Source: Erwinia sp. E_sp_B01_1
GTDB lineage: Bacteria > Pseudomonadota > Gammaproteobacteria > Enterobacterales > Enterobacteriaceae
DNA: 64,000 nt
Direction: 5' to 3'
Assembly (NCBI RefSeq): GCF_036865545.1
Contig: NZ_CP142208.1
Span: 2,418,001 to 2,482,000, forward strand
Positions 46,875 through 55,113 of this stretch are shown one piece after another. The notes below the pieces were generated by a model. The model had not been told where the DNA came from and searched no databases. It was given only the letters and a program-made list of their open reading frames with translations. The position numbers and the translations under genes are program-made. Each line of letters starts with the position of its first letter. Position 1 is the first letter of the stretch.

Positions 46875-48301
46875 TGGCCACCCTCTTTCTGCTGCTGATA
46901 CTGGCGGTGGCTGGCAAGCAGTGCTTCACCCTGTTCACCCAGTTCCCAGAAGAGCTGCGTCATAATTTGCAACCCTTCGCGGGCGATGGACTTAAGCATA
47001 TGTTCATCCACCGCGTGCTGGCCGCAGGCCGGATAGGAGTGCGGAACCCAGAGCGTTGGCAGACCGAGGATTTTTGCAAAGACATCGTTTGGCAGTGAAC
47101 CTCCGAGATTCGGCAACAGCGCCGGTTTTTTACCGCTGGTTTCAGCCATAGCTTTAAGTGCCCAACCCACCAGCGGATCGCGGGGGTCCAGCCGGGTAGC
47201 AGGCGAACCGCGCAGAAACTCCACTTCTACCTGCGTAAAGCCTCTGGCATCCAGATGCTCACGAAGGTGACCGGCAATATTTTCCCAGTCGGTGCCCACC
47301 ACAAAACGAAGCTGGCAAACCGCCGTGGCATTGCCTGGGATGGCATTCATTGGTCGCGCCGGGTTACCGGTAAGGAAAGAGAGCACCTCAAGCGTATTCC
47401 AGCCATAAAGACGTTCCGTTGGCGTCAGACCCGCCTCGCCCCAGTTGGCATCGATTGCCGGGCCATCGCTGCTCTCCTGAACATCGATATCACTCAGGAT
47501 TTGGCGCACAGCCTCTGAGATCGCCGGGGGTTTCAGCGCCGCCACCTGTAGCTGCCCCTGCTGATTGACCAGACAAGCCACTGCATTCGCCAGTTGCGTG
47601 CCGGGATTGGTCAGCAGGCCGCCCCAGTTACCGGAATGATAATCGCGATCGCGGGCGTTAATGCTCAGCCTGACGTTAACGGCGCCGCGCGATCCCAGAA
47701 ACAGCGTCGGCCGTTCCGCATTCAGCCTTGGCCCATCAGAGGCGATAAAGAGATCGGCACTCAGCAGTTGCTGGTGGTCACGACAAATTTGCGCCAGTCC
47801 GGGTGAACTGATCTCTTCGCCCATTTCGAACAAAAATTTGCAGTTAAAGCCCAGCGAACCGCCTCGCGCGGCAAAGATCTGCTCCAGCGCGGCAATATTC
47901 ACCGAATGCTGCCCTTTATTATCGGCGCTGCCACGGCCATACCAGCGATCGCCCTCTTCAGTCAGTTGCCACGGCAACAAGCCTTCCCGCCAGTTCTCGT
48001 CATCACCGAAGACCACGTCACCATGCCCATAGCAGAGCAGCGTGGGCAGGCTCTCATTTTCAATGCGGGTGGCGACCAGGAATGGACGAGCCTCCGCCTG
48101 AGGATTGGCCAGCTCCGTCAGCTCAAAACCCAGCGCCAGCATGGCAGGCGCTATTTCCTCATCGAGATAACGTTGAAGTTCGCTGTCGCGATCCTCGCGC
48201 TGGCTTTCAGAACGTATGGCAATACGTCGTGCCAGCACCTGCTGAAATTCACCCCGGTCAAAATACGCTGTTGCCTGTGCCACTGCCTGTTTAGCGGTCA
48301 T
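46871..48301 (-). CDS. M20-family metallopeptidase
   Basis: 476 residues of the M20 dipeptidase/deacylase family. Metal ligands are seen in LLCYGHGDVV (His, Asp), RGSADNKGQ (Asp), FEMGEEISSPG (Glu-Glu), and a C-terminal His in GQHAVDEH. A dimerisation domain fills about 205-330 (RDRDYHSGNWGG). Cytosolic, two divalent metals expected. The gene leads the operon with the MHS transporter and is divergent from a LysR regulator 153 bp away, forming a small catabolic unit. The exact substrate (dipeptide, carnosine-like, or acyl amino acid) is not decidable by eye. Confidence 0.88.
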   Translation of the reverse strand: MTAKQAVAQATAYFDRGEFQQVLARRIAIRSESQREDRDSELQRYLDEEIAPAMLALGFELTELANPQAEARPFLVATRIENESLPTLLCYGHGDVVFGDDENWREGLLPWQLTEEGDRWYGRGSADNKGQHSVNIAALEQIFAARGGSLGFNCKFLFEMGEEISSPGLAQICRDHQQLLSADLFIASDGPRLNAERPTLFLGSRGAVNVRLSINARDRDYHSGNWGGLLTNPGTQLANAVACLVNQQGQLQVAALKPPAISEAVRQILSDIDVQESSDGPAIDANWGEAGLTPTERLYGWNTLEVLSFLTGNPARPMNAIPGNATAVCQLRFVVGTDWENIAGHLREHLDARGFTQVEVEFLRGSPATRLDPRDPLVGWALKAMAETSGKKPALLPNLGGSLPNDVFAKILGLPTLWVPHSYPACGQHAVDEHMLKSIAREGLQIMTQLFWELGEQGEALLASHRQYQQQKEGGQ

Positions 48302-48454
48302 AATCCTGCCTGTTGTGTTTGATTATTTTGTTATACAGACCATCTAAGCTAAAATCGCGCTTTGCCACAATCATCAAAATATCAAATAAGCTTTGCTACA
48401 AAAGCAAAGCTATATTGCACGTTCAGGCAGCATGCACCAAAAGGAAGCAAGTCC

Positions 48455-49378
48455 TTGCAGAGTTCAGAAATCCGCTATTTTCTTGCCGTGGCAAATACCG
48501 GCTCACTGAGCGCGGCCAGCCAGCAACTCTTTGTGGCCGTCTCGGCTATCAGTCGGCAGATCCAGCGTCTGGAGGCGGAAGTGGGCGCTCCGCTGTTTGA
48601 TCGCCATGCCAGAGGTATGGTGCTGAATGATGCCGGGAAGATTTTTGAGAATCACGTCCGCAGAAGCCTGATGGATATGGAGCACGCGCTGGCGGAGATC
48701 AAAGGGCTGAAAGCGGTGAGGAAGACCGCCCTGCGCCTGGCCTGTACCGATGGCATGGCCTTCAGCCTGCTGCCCACGCTCTGTTCGCAGTTTCGGCAGC
48801 TTCACCCTTCGGTAAGCTTCAACCTGAAGGTAAGCAGTGCGCTGGAGGTAGCGGAGATCCTCCGGCAGGGAGAGTGTGACGTCGCATTTCAGTTCAGCCT
48901 CCATCCTGAGAGAGGCGTGGATGTTATCGCTTCTTATCCGGCGCCGGTGCTGATTGTCATGCACCAGTCGCACCCGCTGGCCACGCGCCCTTTCAGCCTC
49001 CAGGATTTGCTGGCGTTCCCGGTTGCGCTACCTGACCAGGGAACAACCGTGCGTCAGTTATTTGATCTCTCCTGTCAGATGAGCGGTACTTTTATCGAGC
49101 CTGCGATGACCTGCAATAATTTCAGTACGCTCTATACCTTTTTGCAGCAAAATCCGCTGGCGGTGACCATTTGCAGTCAGTTCACCCTGCTTTACCACGC
49201 CAGAGAGCAAGGACTGGCTCTGCGCTCAATGGGCATCGATCAGCTGACCCAGAGAACGCTTCAGGTACAGACGGTGAATGGCCGCCAGCGTTCGGCGGCC
49301 CTGAATCTGTTTCTGAGTTACGTCAGCGAGCAGCTACAGCAGCAAAACGAAGCTTTTCGTAAGGAGTATGGCTTTTGA
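48455..49378 (+). CDS. LysR-family transcriptional regulator (TTG start)
   Basis: 307 residues if it begins at TTG 48455, where the sequence MQSSEIRYFLAVANTGSLSAA is typical of a LysR N-terminus and AAGGAAG lies at 48440-48447. A longer frame to 48362 has no ribosome-binding site. The HTH spans about 4-62, and the co-inducer domain about 90-295 (LRLACTDGMAFSLLPTL). It is divergent from the M20/MHS operon, its probable target. Confidence 0.87.
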   Translation: MQSSEIRYFLAVANTGSLSAASQQLFVAVSAISRQIQRLEAEVGAPLFDRHARGMVLNDAGKIFENHVRRSLMDMEHALAEIKGLKAVRKTALRLACTDGMAFSLLPTLCSQFRQLHPSVSFNLKVSSALEVAEILRQGECDVAFQFSLHPERGVDVIASYPAPVLIVMHQSHPLATRPFSLQDLLAFPVALPDQGTTVRQLFDLSCQMSGTFIEPAMTCNNFSTLYTFLQQNPLAVTICSQFTLLYHAREQGLALRSMGIDQLTQRTLQVQTVNGRQRSAALNLFLSYVSEQLQQQNEAFRKEYGF

Positions 49379-49409
49379 TCTTCTGCAGGCGCACTGGCGT
49401 CAACAGCAG

Positions 49410-50252
49410 TCAGAAAACGCCGATAATCACTCCCAAAGCTGCGATGGCTAACAGAATAATCATCGCCTTAACCGACGAGACGTTTCTCTTTGCCATCAGA
49501 TACCAGGTGCCGGTAACCACCAGCAAAGGCAGCAGTTTAGGGAATATCCCGTCCAGCATGGTCTGGATGGTAATATTTACCCCTTCGGAAGAGACAAAGC
49601 TCAGCGGAGTGGAGAGCGTGATATAGCTTGCCGCCAGCCCGCCCATCACGAATATCCCCAGCAGAGACATCGCTTCACGCAGCCGTGTGGATCGGGAACT
49701 GACCAGTTCCTCTATTGAGCCGGTGCCAAGCCGGTAGCCCTTCATAAACAGGGACCAGGAGCCGATCAGCATTATCGAACACCAGCTCACAATGTAGAAG
49801 ATCGGCCCTAACATACTGCCGCCATCGGCCAGCGCCATTCCGATACTGAGTAATATCGGGATCAGCATGCCGGGGATCATTGAGTCGCCGATTCCGGCAA
49901 TCGGCCCCATCAACCCGACTTTAAGGGTATTGATCACTTCGCCATCAATAGGTTCGCCATTGGCTCTTTTCTCTTCCAGCCCCACCACCAGGCCATTGAT
50001 AATGGCACCAATCTGCGGCTCGGTATTATAGAAAGAGGTGTGCCGTTTCAGAGCCTCCCTGCGCTGAGCCTCTTGCGGATATAGCTTTTTAATCACCGGC
50101 ATCATGCTCAGGCAAAAGCCAAAAGATTCGAAGCGTTCGAAACTCATTGAGCAAAGGTTGTACATGATCCAGCGTCGCCAGCAGGAGAATAAATCCCCTT
50201 TGGTCAGGGTGATGGTTTTTGCCGGGGCCAGGTTTGTCAGGTTATCAGTCAT
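49410..50252 (-). CDS. PTS mannose-class permease subunit IID
   Basis: 280 residues of the ManZ/SorM-type IID family: LTKGDLFSCWRRWIMYNLCSM, FNTEPQIGAIINGLVVGLEE pattern, and LMGPIAGIGDSMIPGMLIPIL. Several membrane segments are present in the C-terminal half. It is the last gene of the PTS operon and shares one base of its start with the IIC stop (TGATG). Part of the inner-membrane translocation complex with IIC. Confidence 0.9.
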   Translation of the reverse strand: MTDNLTNLAPAKTITLTKGDLFSCWRRWIMYNLCSMSFERFESFGFCLSMMPVIKKLYPQEAQRREALKRHTSFYNTEPQIGAIINGLVVGLEEKRANGEPIDGEVINTLKVGLMGPIAGIGDSMIPGMLIPILLSIGMALADGGSMLGPIFYIVSWCSIMLIGSWSLFMKGYRLGTGSIEELVSSRSTRLREAMSLLGIFVMGGLAASYITLSTPLSFVSSEGVNITIQTMLDGIFPKLLPLLVVTGTWYLMAKRNVSSVKAMIILLAIAALGVIIGVF

Positions 50253-51046
50253 CAGAATTCATCCTCACTGCTGTCCATTTTTGTGGCAGTCGCCGCCGCC
50301 GGTTCCTGTTTATAGTTGAAGTGAATCAGGGAAAACAGCGTGCCCAGCATAACCAGCGCGACCATATTCAGCTTCAGAAAAACAATGCAGACAAACCCGA
50401 CCAGAAAATAGATCATCAGCGCATTACTTTTAATTATTTGCTTAAGCAGAATGGCAATGCCAACGGCAGGTAACATGCCGCCGACCACCGTCATGGTTTT
50501 GATTATCCATTCCGGCAGTGAATCCATTAATCCCTGTATATATTGCGCGCCAAAATAGACCGCGATAAAGGTTGGCACAAAACGCAGCAGAAAGTGAACG
50601 GCCTGAGGCCAGACAATACAGGTCAGAATAATTCCTTTTTCGTCGCCTTTATTTACCGCCTTGTCGGCCTGATGGTTCCAGTAGGAATTCAGTAGCATCA
50701 TAAGGTTGAAAACCAGGGTGCCGACAATACCGATAGTCGCCGCAATCGCCACGGCCACTTCGGGATTTTTACCTGAGAGGATCCCCAGGGCTACTGCCGG
50801 CCAGGCCACAAAATTCAGATCCGCAGGCATTGAGCCGCCCGGTGTGACCATCGCAATGTAGACCGCCTGAACGGAGACGCCAATCAGGATCCCCGTTTTC
50901 ACGTCGCCGACGATAAGCCCGATGATCATCCCTGAGACCAGCGGACGACTCAGGGTATACCATCCCCCGGTCAGACCCATAACCCACGGGGTGCTGAGCG
51001 CACCCAGATAACAGAACAGCCCAATCAGGGCCGATTCAATCAGCAT
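50252..51046 (-). CDS. PTS mannose-class permease subunit IIC
   Basis: 264 residues from ATG 51046 (MLIESALIGLFCYLGALST), which has GGAGGAAG immediately upstream. A longer frame to 51163 runs into the IIB gene and is rejected. Hydrophobic throughout, with family stretches GLTGGWYTLSRPLVSGMIIG and GIVGTLVFNLMMLLNSYW. It forms the sugar pathway with IID. The start is 1 bp after the IIB stop, so translation is coupled. Confidence 0.9.
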   Translation of the reverse strand: MLIESALIGLFCYLGALSTPWVMGLTGGWYTLSRPLVSGMIIGLIVGDVKTGILIGVSVQAVYIAMVTPGGSMPADLNFVAWPAVALGILSGKNPEVAVAIAATIGIVGTLVFNLMMLLNSYWNHQADKAVNKGDEKGIILTCIVWPQAVHFLLRFVPTFIAVYFGAQYIQGLMDSLPEWIIKTMTVVGGMLPAVGIAILLKQIIKSNALMIYFLVGFVCIVFLKLNMVALVMLGTLFSLIHFNYKQEPAAATATKMDSSEDEF

Positions 51047-51047
51047 T

Positions 51048-51554
51048 TTAGCTTCCTCCATTAAGCAGTTTTTTCTGCGCGGCTGGCCAGTCATAGCTTT
51101 TGCCATCCGGTACCAGACGAAAATCCATTTTATAGCCCTGGTTCGCCAGGTCGTTAAATGCACTGATTTCCTGCTGGGTGACCGACTGGTTAGGCCCGAT
51201 GATTATCGTGCCCTCTCTGGCGCTCATCGGGCCGACGTTGATGCATTTATTATCATTCCTGATGCTGATCCCGGCTTTGATCAAATGCGATAAGGTTTCG
51301 GGCGTTTTACAGATAACAAAGTATTTCTTTTCGCTCGCGATGACCTTAGGCAGTTTCTCCAGGGCTTCTTTCCGGGTAAATAGCCAGACTTTGACATCTG
51401 AAACGGCCCCTTTCATTACCTGCGATAAAAAGGGATCGTTAGCCACGCCATCATCAATGGCAATAATGCCCTGACAGGGAAACTCCTTGGCCCAGCGCGT
51501 TATTAACTGCCCATGAATGACGCGGTCATCAATTCGTATAAATGAGATAGCCAT
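51048..51554 (-). CDS. PTS mannose-class subunit IIB
   Basis: 168 residues. IRIDDRVIHGQLITRWAKE contains the phosphorylatable His14 in the VIHGQ signature of mannose-family IIB proteins. Cytosolic; it takes phosphate from IIA and gives it to the incoming sugar. It sits 9 bp after the IIA gene and 1 bp before IIC. Family relatives serve mannose, fructose, sorbose and other hexoses or amino sugars. Confidence 0.92.
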   Translation of the reverse strand: MAISFIRIDDRVIHGQLITRWAKEFPCQGIIAIDDGVANDPFLSQVMKGAVSDVKVWLFTRKEALEKLPKVIASEKKYFVICKTPETLSHLIKAGISIRNDNKCINVGPMSAREGTIIIGPNQSVTQQEISAFNDLANQGYKMDFRLVPDGKSYDWPAAQKKLLNGGS

Positions 51555-51563
51555 AATTTTTCC

Positions 51564-51992
51564 TTAAAAATCTTCTGTGGTGTCATGAATAACAGGAAGG
51601 GCATGGACGACAAGGTCAGGAACCTGAGCAATAAGTTGTTCGGCCACGAAATTCGGATCGGCAACCTCGCTGTATTCCTGCGCCAGCAGCAGCAGAGGCA
51701 GGCTGACGCCACTGAGCACCGCTACACGCTGCGCTTTTTCAGGGTGAAAGGCGTAGCCAGAGGCCACGTTCCAGGGCGTGCCGCTGAGCAGGTCACATAA
51801 CACCAGAACCCCTTCGTGAGCGGCCAGAGCACCGTCTATTCTCTCTGTAAGCTGATGACGAAAGCCTTCGATCCCGCCCTCGTTGGTCAGGGATACCGCT
51901 GAAACACCGGCAAGTTCACCAAAGATCATCTCTGCACTTTCAATCAGCGCCACGCTGAGCGGACCGTGAGTTGCCACAATGATTTGAAGCAT
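51564..51992 (-). CDS. PTS mannose-class subunit IIA
   Basis: 142 residues. The N-terminus MLQIIVATHGPLS carries the phosphorylatable His9. VLVLCDLLSGTPWNVA is the second family motif. Encoded as a separate protein rather than fused to IIB as in ManX. It receives phosphate from HPr. It begins 2 bp after the isomerase-like gene. Confidence 0.92.
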   Translation of the reverse strand: MLQIIVATHGPLSVALIESAEMIFGELAGVSAVSLTNEGGIEGFRHQLTERIDGALAAHEGVLVLCDLLSGTPWNVASGYAFHPEKAQRVAVLSGVSLPLLLLAQEYSEVADPNFVAEQLIAQVPDLVVHALPVIHDTTEDF

Positions 51993-51994
51993 GA

Positions 51995-53761
51995 TTATCC
52001 CCTTACAAAGGCTTTGATGGTGGCCAGGGTTTTCCCTGCAGATTCACCACAGGGAGCGATCTGATAGCATTCCACGCCGGCCGGAATTATGAAGGTTTCA
52101 GCGTAATGCACGATAAAGGGCGCAAACGCCTGGGTCGGACTTTCAACAATCGCCTCTTCGCCTTCAATCAGGTTAAGAACGTTCACGGTGCCTCCCGTGG
52201 TATGCATGACGGGCTTGCTGAACCAGTGCCTGCGCGTTTCAATAAACTCCCGCTCGTGCAGGCCGGTACGTTCTTCCCGCCAGCCTTCTCCCTCCGCCAG
52301 GCATTCAACACGGTTGATCAGGTTCTGCTCCACCCAGCTGGTATCCCTGTCCCACTGAATCACCTCCTGCCCATGATCGATATGTACCGGGCGCGGCAGG
52401 CCATCCATGCCCTTGCGGCCCCAGTCCCAGAGTTTGAAGGTAAAGATGTAAGGCGTGGCGCTGATCTCTAACACCAGCGAGCCGCTGCCTGCACAATGAA
52501 TGGTGCCCGCAGGGATCAGGAAGTGATCGTGTTTTTTGGCCGGAAACTGATTGATGTATTTCCGGTCATCAAAGGATTGCTGAGTCTTCTGCGCGGCACG
52601 GAGTACGCCGAGCATTTCATCAGCAGTGGTATGGGGTTTGGTGCCGAGATAAACCACCGCGTCCTCTGCGGCATCCAGCATGTAATAACTCTCATCCTGG
52701 GTGTAATGCATCCCGAACTCTTGCTGGATGTAGTCGGTGAGCGGATGCACCTGTAAGCTCAGGTTCTGCCCTTCAAAGGTGTCGAGGAAATCAAACCGGA
52801 TTGGGAACTCTGCGCCAAAACGCGCATGCACCTGGTCACCCAGTAATGCCTGGGGTTCCAGCAACACCAGGTTAATTGCCGGGGTCTCCAGAGTCAGCGC
52901 GCCGAATTGCAGGTTGAGGCTGTTCTCCTCAGGGACGCAATCAAAACCCCAGGCGTAATTCTGTTTATCCTGGTCAAGATTGCAGACCTCTTTCATCCAC
53001 TGACCGCCCCAGACGCCCTCGTCAAAAAACGGCACAACCCGGAATGGCTGAGTGGTAAGACTTTTCAATGCCGCCAGATAATCCGCGGTGTTTACCAGCA
53101 CCGGGGCCAGAGGTTTGCTGGTATCCAGGTAGTAATCTGCCTGCGGCAGGACTTTTACCTTAAAACGATCGAATACCCGCCACTCAATAAAGAAGGCGCG
53201 TTTGTAACGGCGTAAAATATCTTCCGAAAAATTACTGGCTCCCCAGTTATCCAGCTCTCCCCGCCGAAAACGCTGCTGGATCTCCCAGCGAGGCATATCA
53301 GCATAAAGGCTGATATCCCCCTGATGGATCAGCGAAGCGCCCGTCCCCATTACCACCACGATCCCCTGCTCTGCTGAGGCAATTTTTTCCCTGAGCGCGC
53401 GGATTTTCTGCGGTGAGAAAAAGTCGTCGAGTTTATGCGGAGCCAGATAGCCGAACACGCGATCGTCGGTGATAAAGCGGGCCAGCATTGAATCTATTGC
53501 ACTTTGTTCGAGCCTGGCATCGTCGGCAGCCAGCACCAGTGCCGGATTCAGCGCGGCTGTCAGCAAGTTTCGCACCTCATCCAGCGCTACACCGTGGTAG
53601 CACTCAACTGTCACCACCGTGCTTTTCTGCCCGCGAAACAGAATGTCCGCCTTAATCTGTTGAACAATATTTTCCCATCCCAGCCTGGCGGATCCCTCCG
53701 AAGCACTGACCTTCATACTGGGCGATTTATCATAATTCGCTTTGCCCACCCGATACTTCAT
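51995..53761 (-). CDS. Two-domain class I mannose-6-phosphate isomerase-like protein
   Basis: 588 residues, about 190 longer than ManA. The C-terminal part (about 230-588) is a type I phosphomannose isomerase: SLQVHPLTDYIQ with the Gln-x-His metal pair, LIPAGTIHCAGSG, and HWFSKP further on. The N-terminal part (about 20-215) has nucleoside-kinase-like texture (MPRWEIQQRFRRGELD, DRVFGYLAPH) but I see no Walker A, so it may be a degenerate kinase domain. AAGGAGG precedes the ATG. It leads the PTS operon and probably isomerises the PTS product to fructose-6-phosphate or a related ester (inference). Confidence 0.83.
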   Translation of the reverse strand: MKYRVGKANYDKSPSMKVSASEGSARLGWENIVQQIKADILFRGQKSTVVTVECYHGVALDEVRNLLTAALNPALVLAADDARLEQSAIDSMLARFITDDRVFGYLAPHKLDDFFSPQKIRALREKIASAEQGIVVVMGTGASLIHQGDISLYADMPRWEIQQRFRRGELDNWGASNFSEDILRRYKRAFFIEWRVFDRFKVKVLPQADYYLDTSKPLAPVLVNTADYLAALKSLTTQPFRVVPFFDEGVWGGQWMKEVCNLDQDKQNYAWGFDCVPEENSLNLQFGALTLETPAINLVLLEPQALLGDQVHARFGAEFPIRFDFLDTFEGQNLSLQVHPLTDYIQQEFGMHYTQDESYYMLDAAEDAVVYLGTKPHTTADEMLGVLRAAQKTQQSFDDRKYINQFPAKKHDHFLIPAGTIHCAGSGSLVLEISATPYIFTFKLWDWGRKGMDGLPRPVHIDHGQEVIQWDRDTSWVEQNLINRVECLAEGEGWREERTGLHEREFIETRRHWFSKPVMHTTGGTVNVLNLIEGEEAIVESPTQAFAPFIVHYAETFIIPAGVECYQIAPCGESAGKTLATIKAFVRG

Positions 53762-53778
53762 AAAACCTCCTTTTAATG

Positions 53779-53794
53779 GGTTAATCGATTAACC
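53779..53794. promoter_or_regulatory. Operator O1: perfect palindrome before the PTS operon
   Basis: GGTTAATCGATTAACC is a 16-bp perfect palindrome with the central CG typical of LacI-family operators. It lies 18 bp upstream of the isomerase-like gene start, between its ribosome-binding site and the expected promoter. Confidence 0.75.
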
Positions 53795-53845
53795 AGCACA
53801 ACATACTCCGGTTGAATTAATTTTTATCTGAGGCTCGTCACAGAA

Positions 53846-53867
53846 CAGGTTAATGGGTTAACCTGTA
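53846..53867. promoter_or_regulatory. Operator O2: palindrome before the LacI-family gene
   Basis: ACAGGTTAA-N4-TTAACCTGT is a 22-bp palindrome with 9-bp arms that shares GGTTAA/TTAACC with O1. It lies 31 bp upstream of the regulator start. Centres of O1 and O2 are about 70 bp apart, near seven helical turns. Confidence 0.7.
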
Positions 53868-53897
53868 GCAAATTTGCACATCAGCAGGATGTTTAAC

Positions 53898-54917
53898 ATG
53901 GCGAAAGTGACGGTTTCCGATCTGGCTAAGGAGTGCGGTGTTTCAACAGCAACCGTGTCGATGGTGCTGTCAAACAAGGGTCGAATTTCCGCTCAGACGC
54001 GGCAGAAAGTGATGAGTGCCATTGAGAAGCTGGGCTATGTCTATAACCAGCAGGCCGCCAATTTTCGCAGCCAGACCAGCAATCAGGTTGGACTACTGTT
54101 ACAGGACATCACCAACCCTTTTTACAGCGAACTGATGGCGGGGTTGAGTCACCAGACTGAAGTTAACGCCCTGATGATGTTTATCGCCAATAGCGAAGAA
54201 TCCACCGGGCGACAGCAAAAATTTGTTGAGGCGATGGGCAGAAACAGCGCCTGTGGGCTGGTGTTATGCCTGGCGAGAAACACGCCAGCCGCTTTTATTG
54301 CAGGGCTTAAAAACTTACGCTTCCCGGTGATTCTGGTGGCCCGACCTTCACCGGAGCTGCCCTTTGATTATGTGGGCACAGACAATTTTTCCGGTGCCCG
54401 GCTGGCGACCGATCATCTGCTCAGCCTGGGTCACAGGAATATTGCTTTTATTGGCGGAATGCCCGATTCGGTAACGCGTGAACACCGTATTGCAGGTTAC
54501 ACCAGCCGTCTGAAAGAGGCGGGAATTGCACCCGATGATGACTGGATAATCTCCTGTGAATCTACCAGAGTGGCAGGCGCTGAATCTGTTACGGCACTGC
54601 TGAGCCGTTATCCGCAGATTACCGCGATTGTGTTTCACCAGGATATTATCGCGCTCGGCGCGGTGCAGGGCTTAAGAAGAATGGGCAGGATAATCGGTAA
54701 GGACATTTCTGTTATTGGTTTCGATGATGTCCCGGAAGCCTCGCTGATTGAACCTTCCCTGACCACGATTTCCGTTGAGGCCCGGGAGATAGGCCGAATG
54801 GCGGGAGAACTGCTGCTGAGCAGGCTGGCGGGTAATCAGCAACCCCCTCAAACAATCATTCTCTACCCCACATTAATTAAACGTCATTCATGCGGTCTTT
54901 GCCCGACAGAGTGCTAA
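53898..54917 (+). CDS. LacI-family repressor of the PTS operon
   Basis: 339 residues from ATG 53898 (MAKVTVSDLAKECGVS). AGGA at 53886-53889 fits this start better than the in-frame ATG at 53889 or the frame start at 53874. The HTH is VTVSDLAKECGVSTATVSMVL and the hinge follows near 50-60. The effector domain (about 63-335) has VGLLLQDITNPFYSEL, HLLSLGHRNIAFIGG and ISVIGFDDVPEASL. It is divergent from the PTS operon with two palindromes between, so it should be an autorepressor and the PTS repressor; the effector is probably a phosphosugar. Confidence 0.9.
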   Translation: MAKVTVSDLAKECGVSTATVSMVLSNKGRISAQTRQKVMSAIEKLGYVYNQQAANFRSQTSNQVGLLLQDITNPFYSELMAGLSHQTEVNALMMFIANSEESTGRQQKFVEAMGRNSACGLVLCLARNTPAAFIAGLKNLRFPVILVARPSPELPFDYVGTDNFSGARLATDHLLSLGHRNIAFIGGMPDSVTREHRIAGYTSRLKEAGIAPDDDWIISCESTRVAGAESVTALLSRYPQITAIVFHQDIIALGAVQGLRRMGRIIGKDISVIGFDDVPEASLIEPSLTTISVEAREIGRMAGELLLSRLAGNQQPPQTIILYPTLIKRHSCGLCPTEC

Positions 54918-55113
54918 TAAATAGCCCTCAACCTGTTAATTAACTCCTGTAATAGCTTAATTTAATTTTCACATTATTAATATAATTAAGCTTATAACAA
55001 TTCATATATTTCACAGTGGGAAATCATATGGTTTCAATTGTTTTTTAATATTTTATTCATTACTATTCCCTTTCTGAAGTGATATAACTTCTTTTTGGAC
55101 ATGGAATGTCTTT

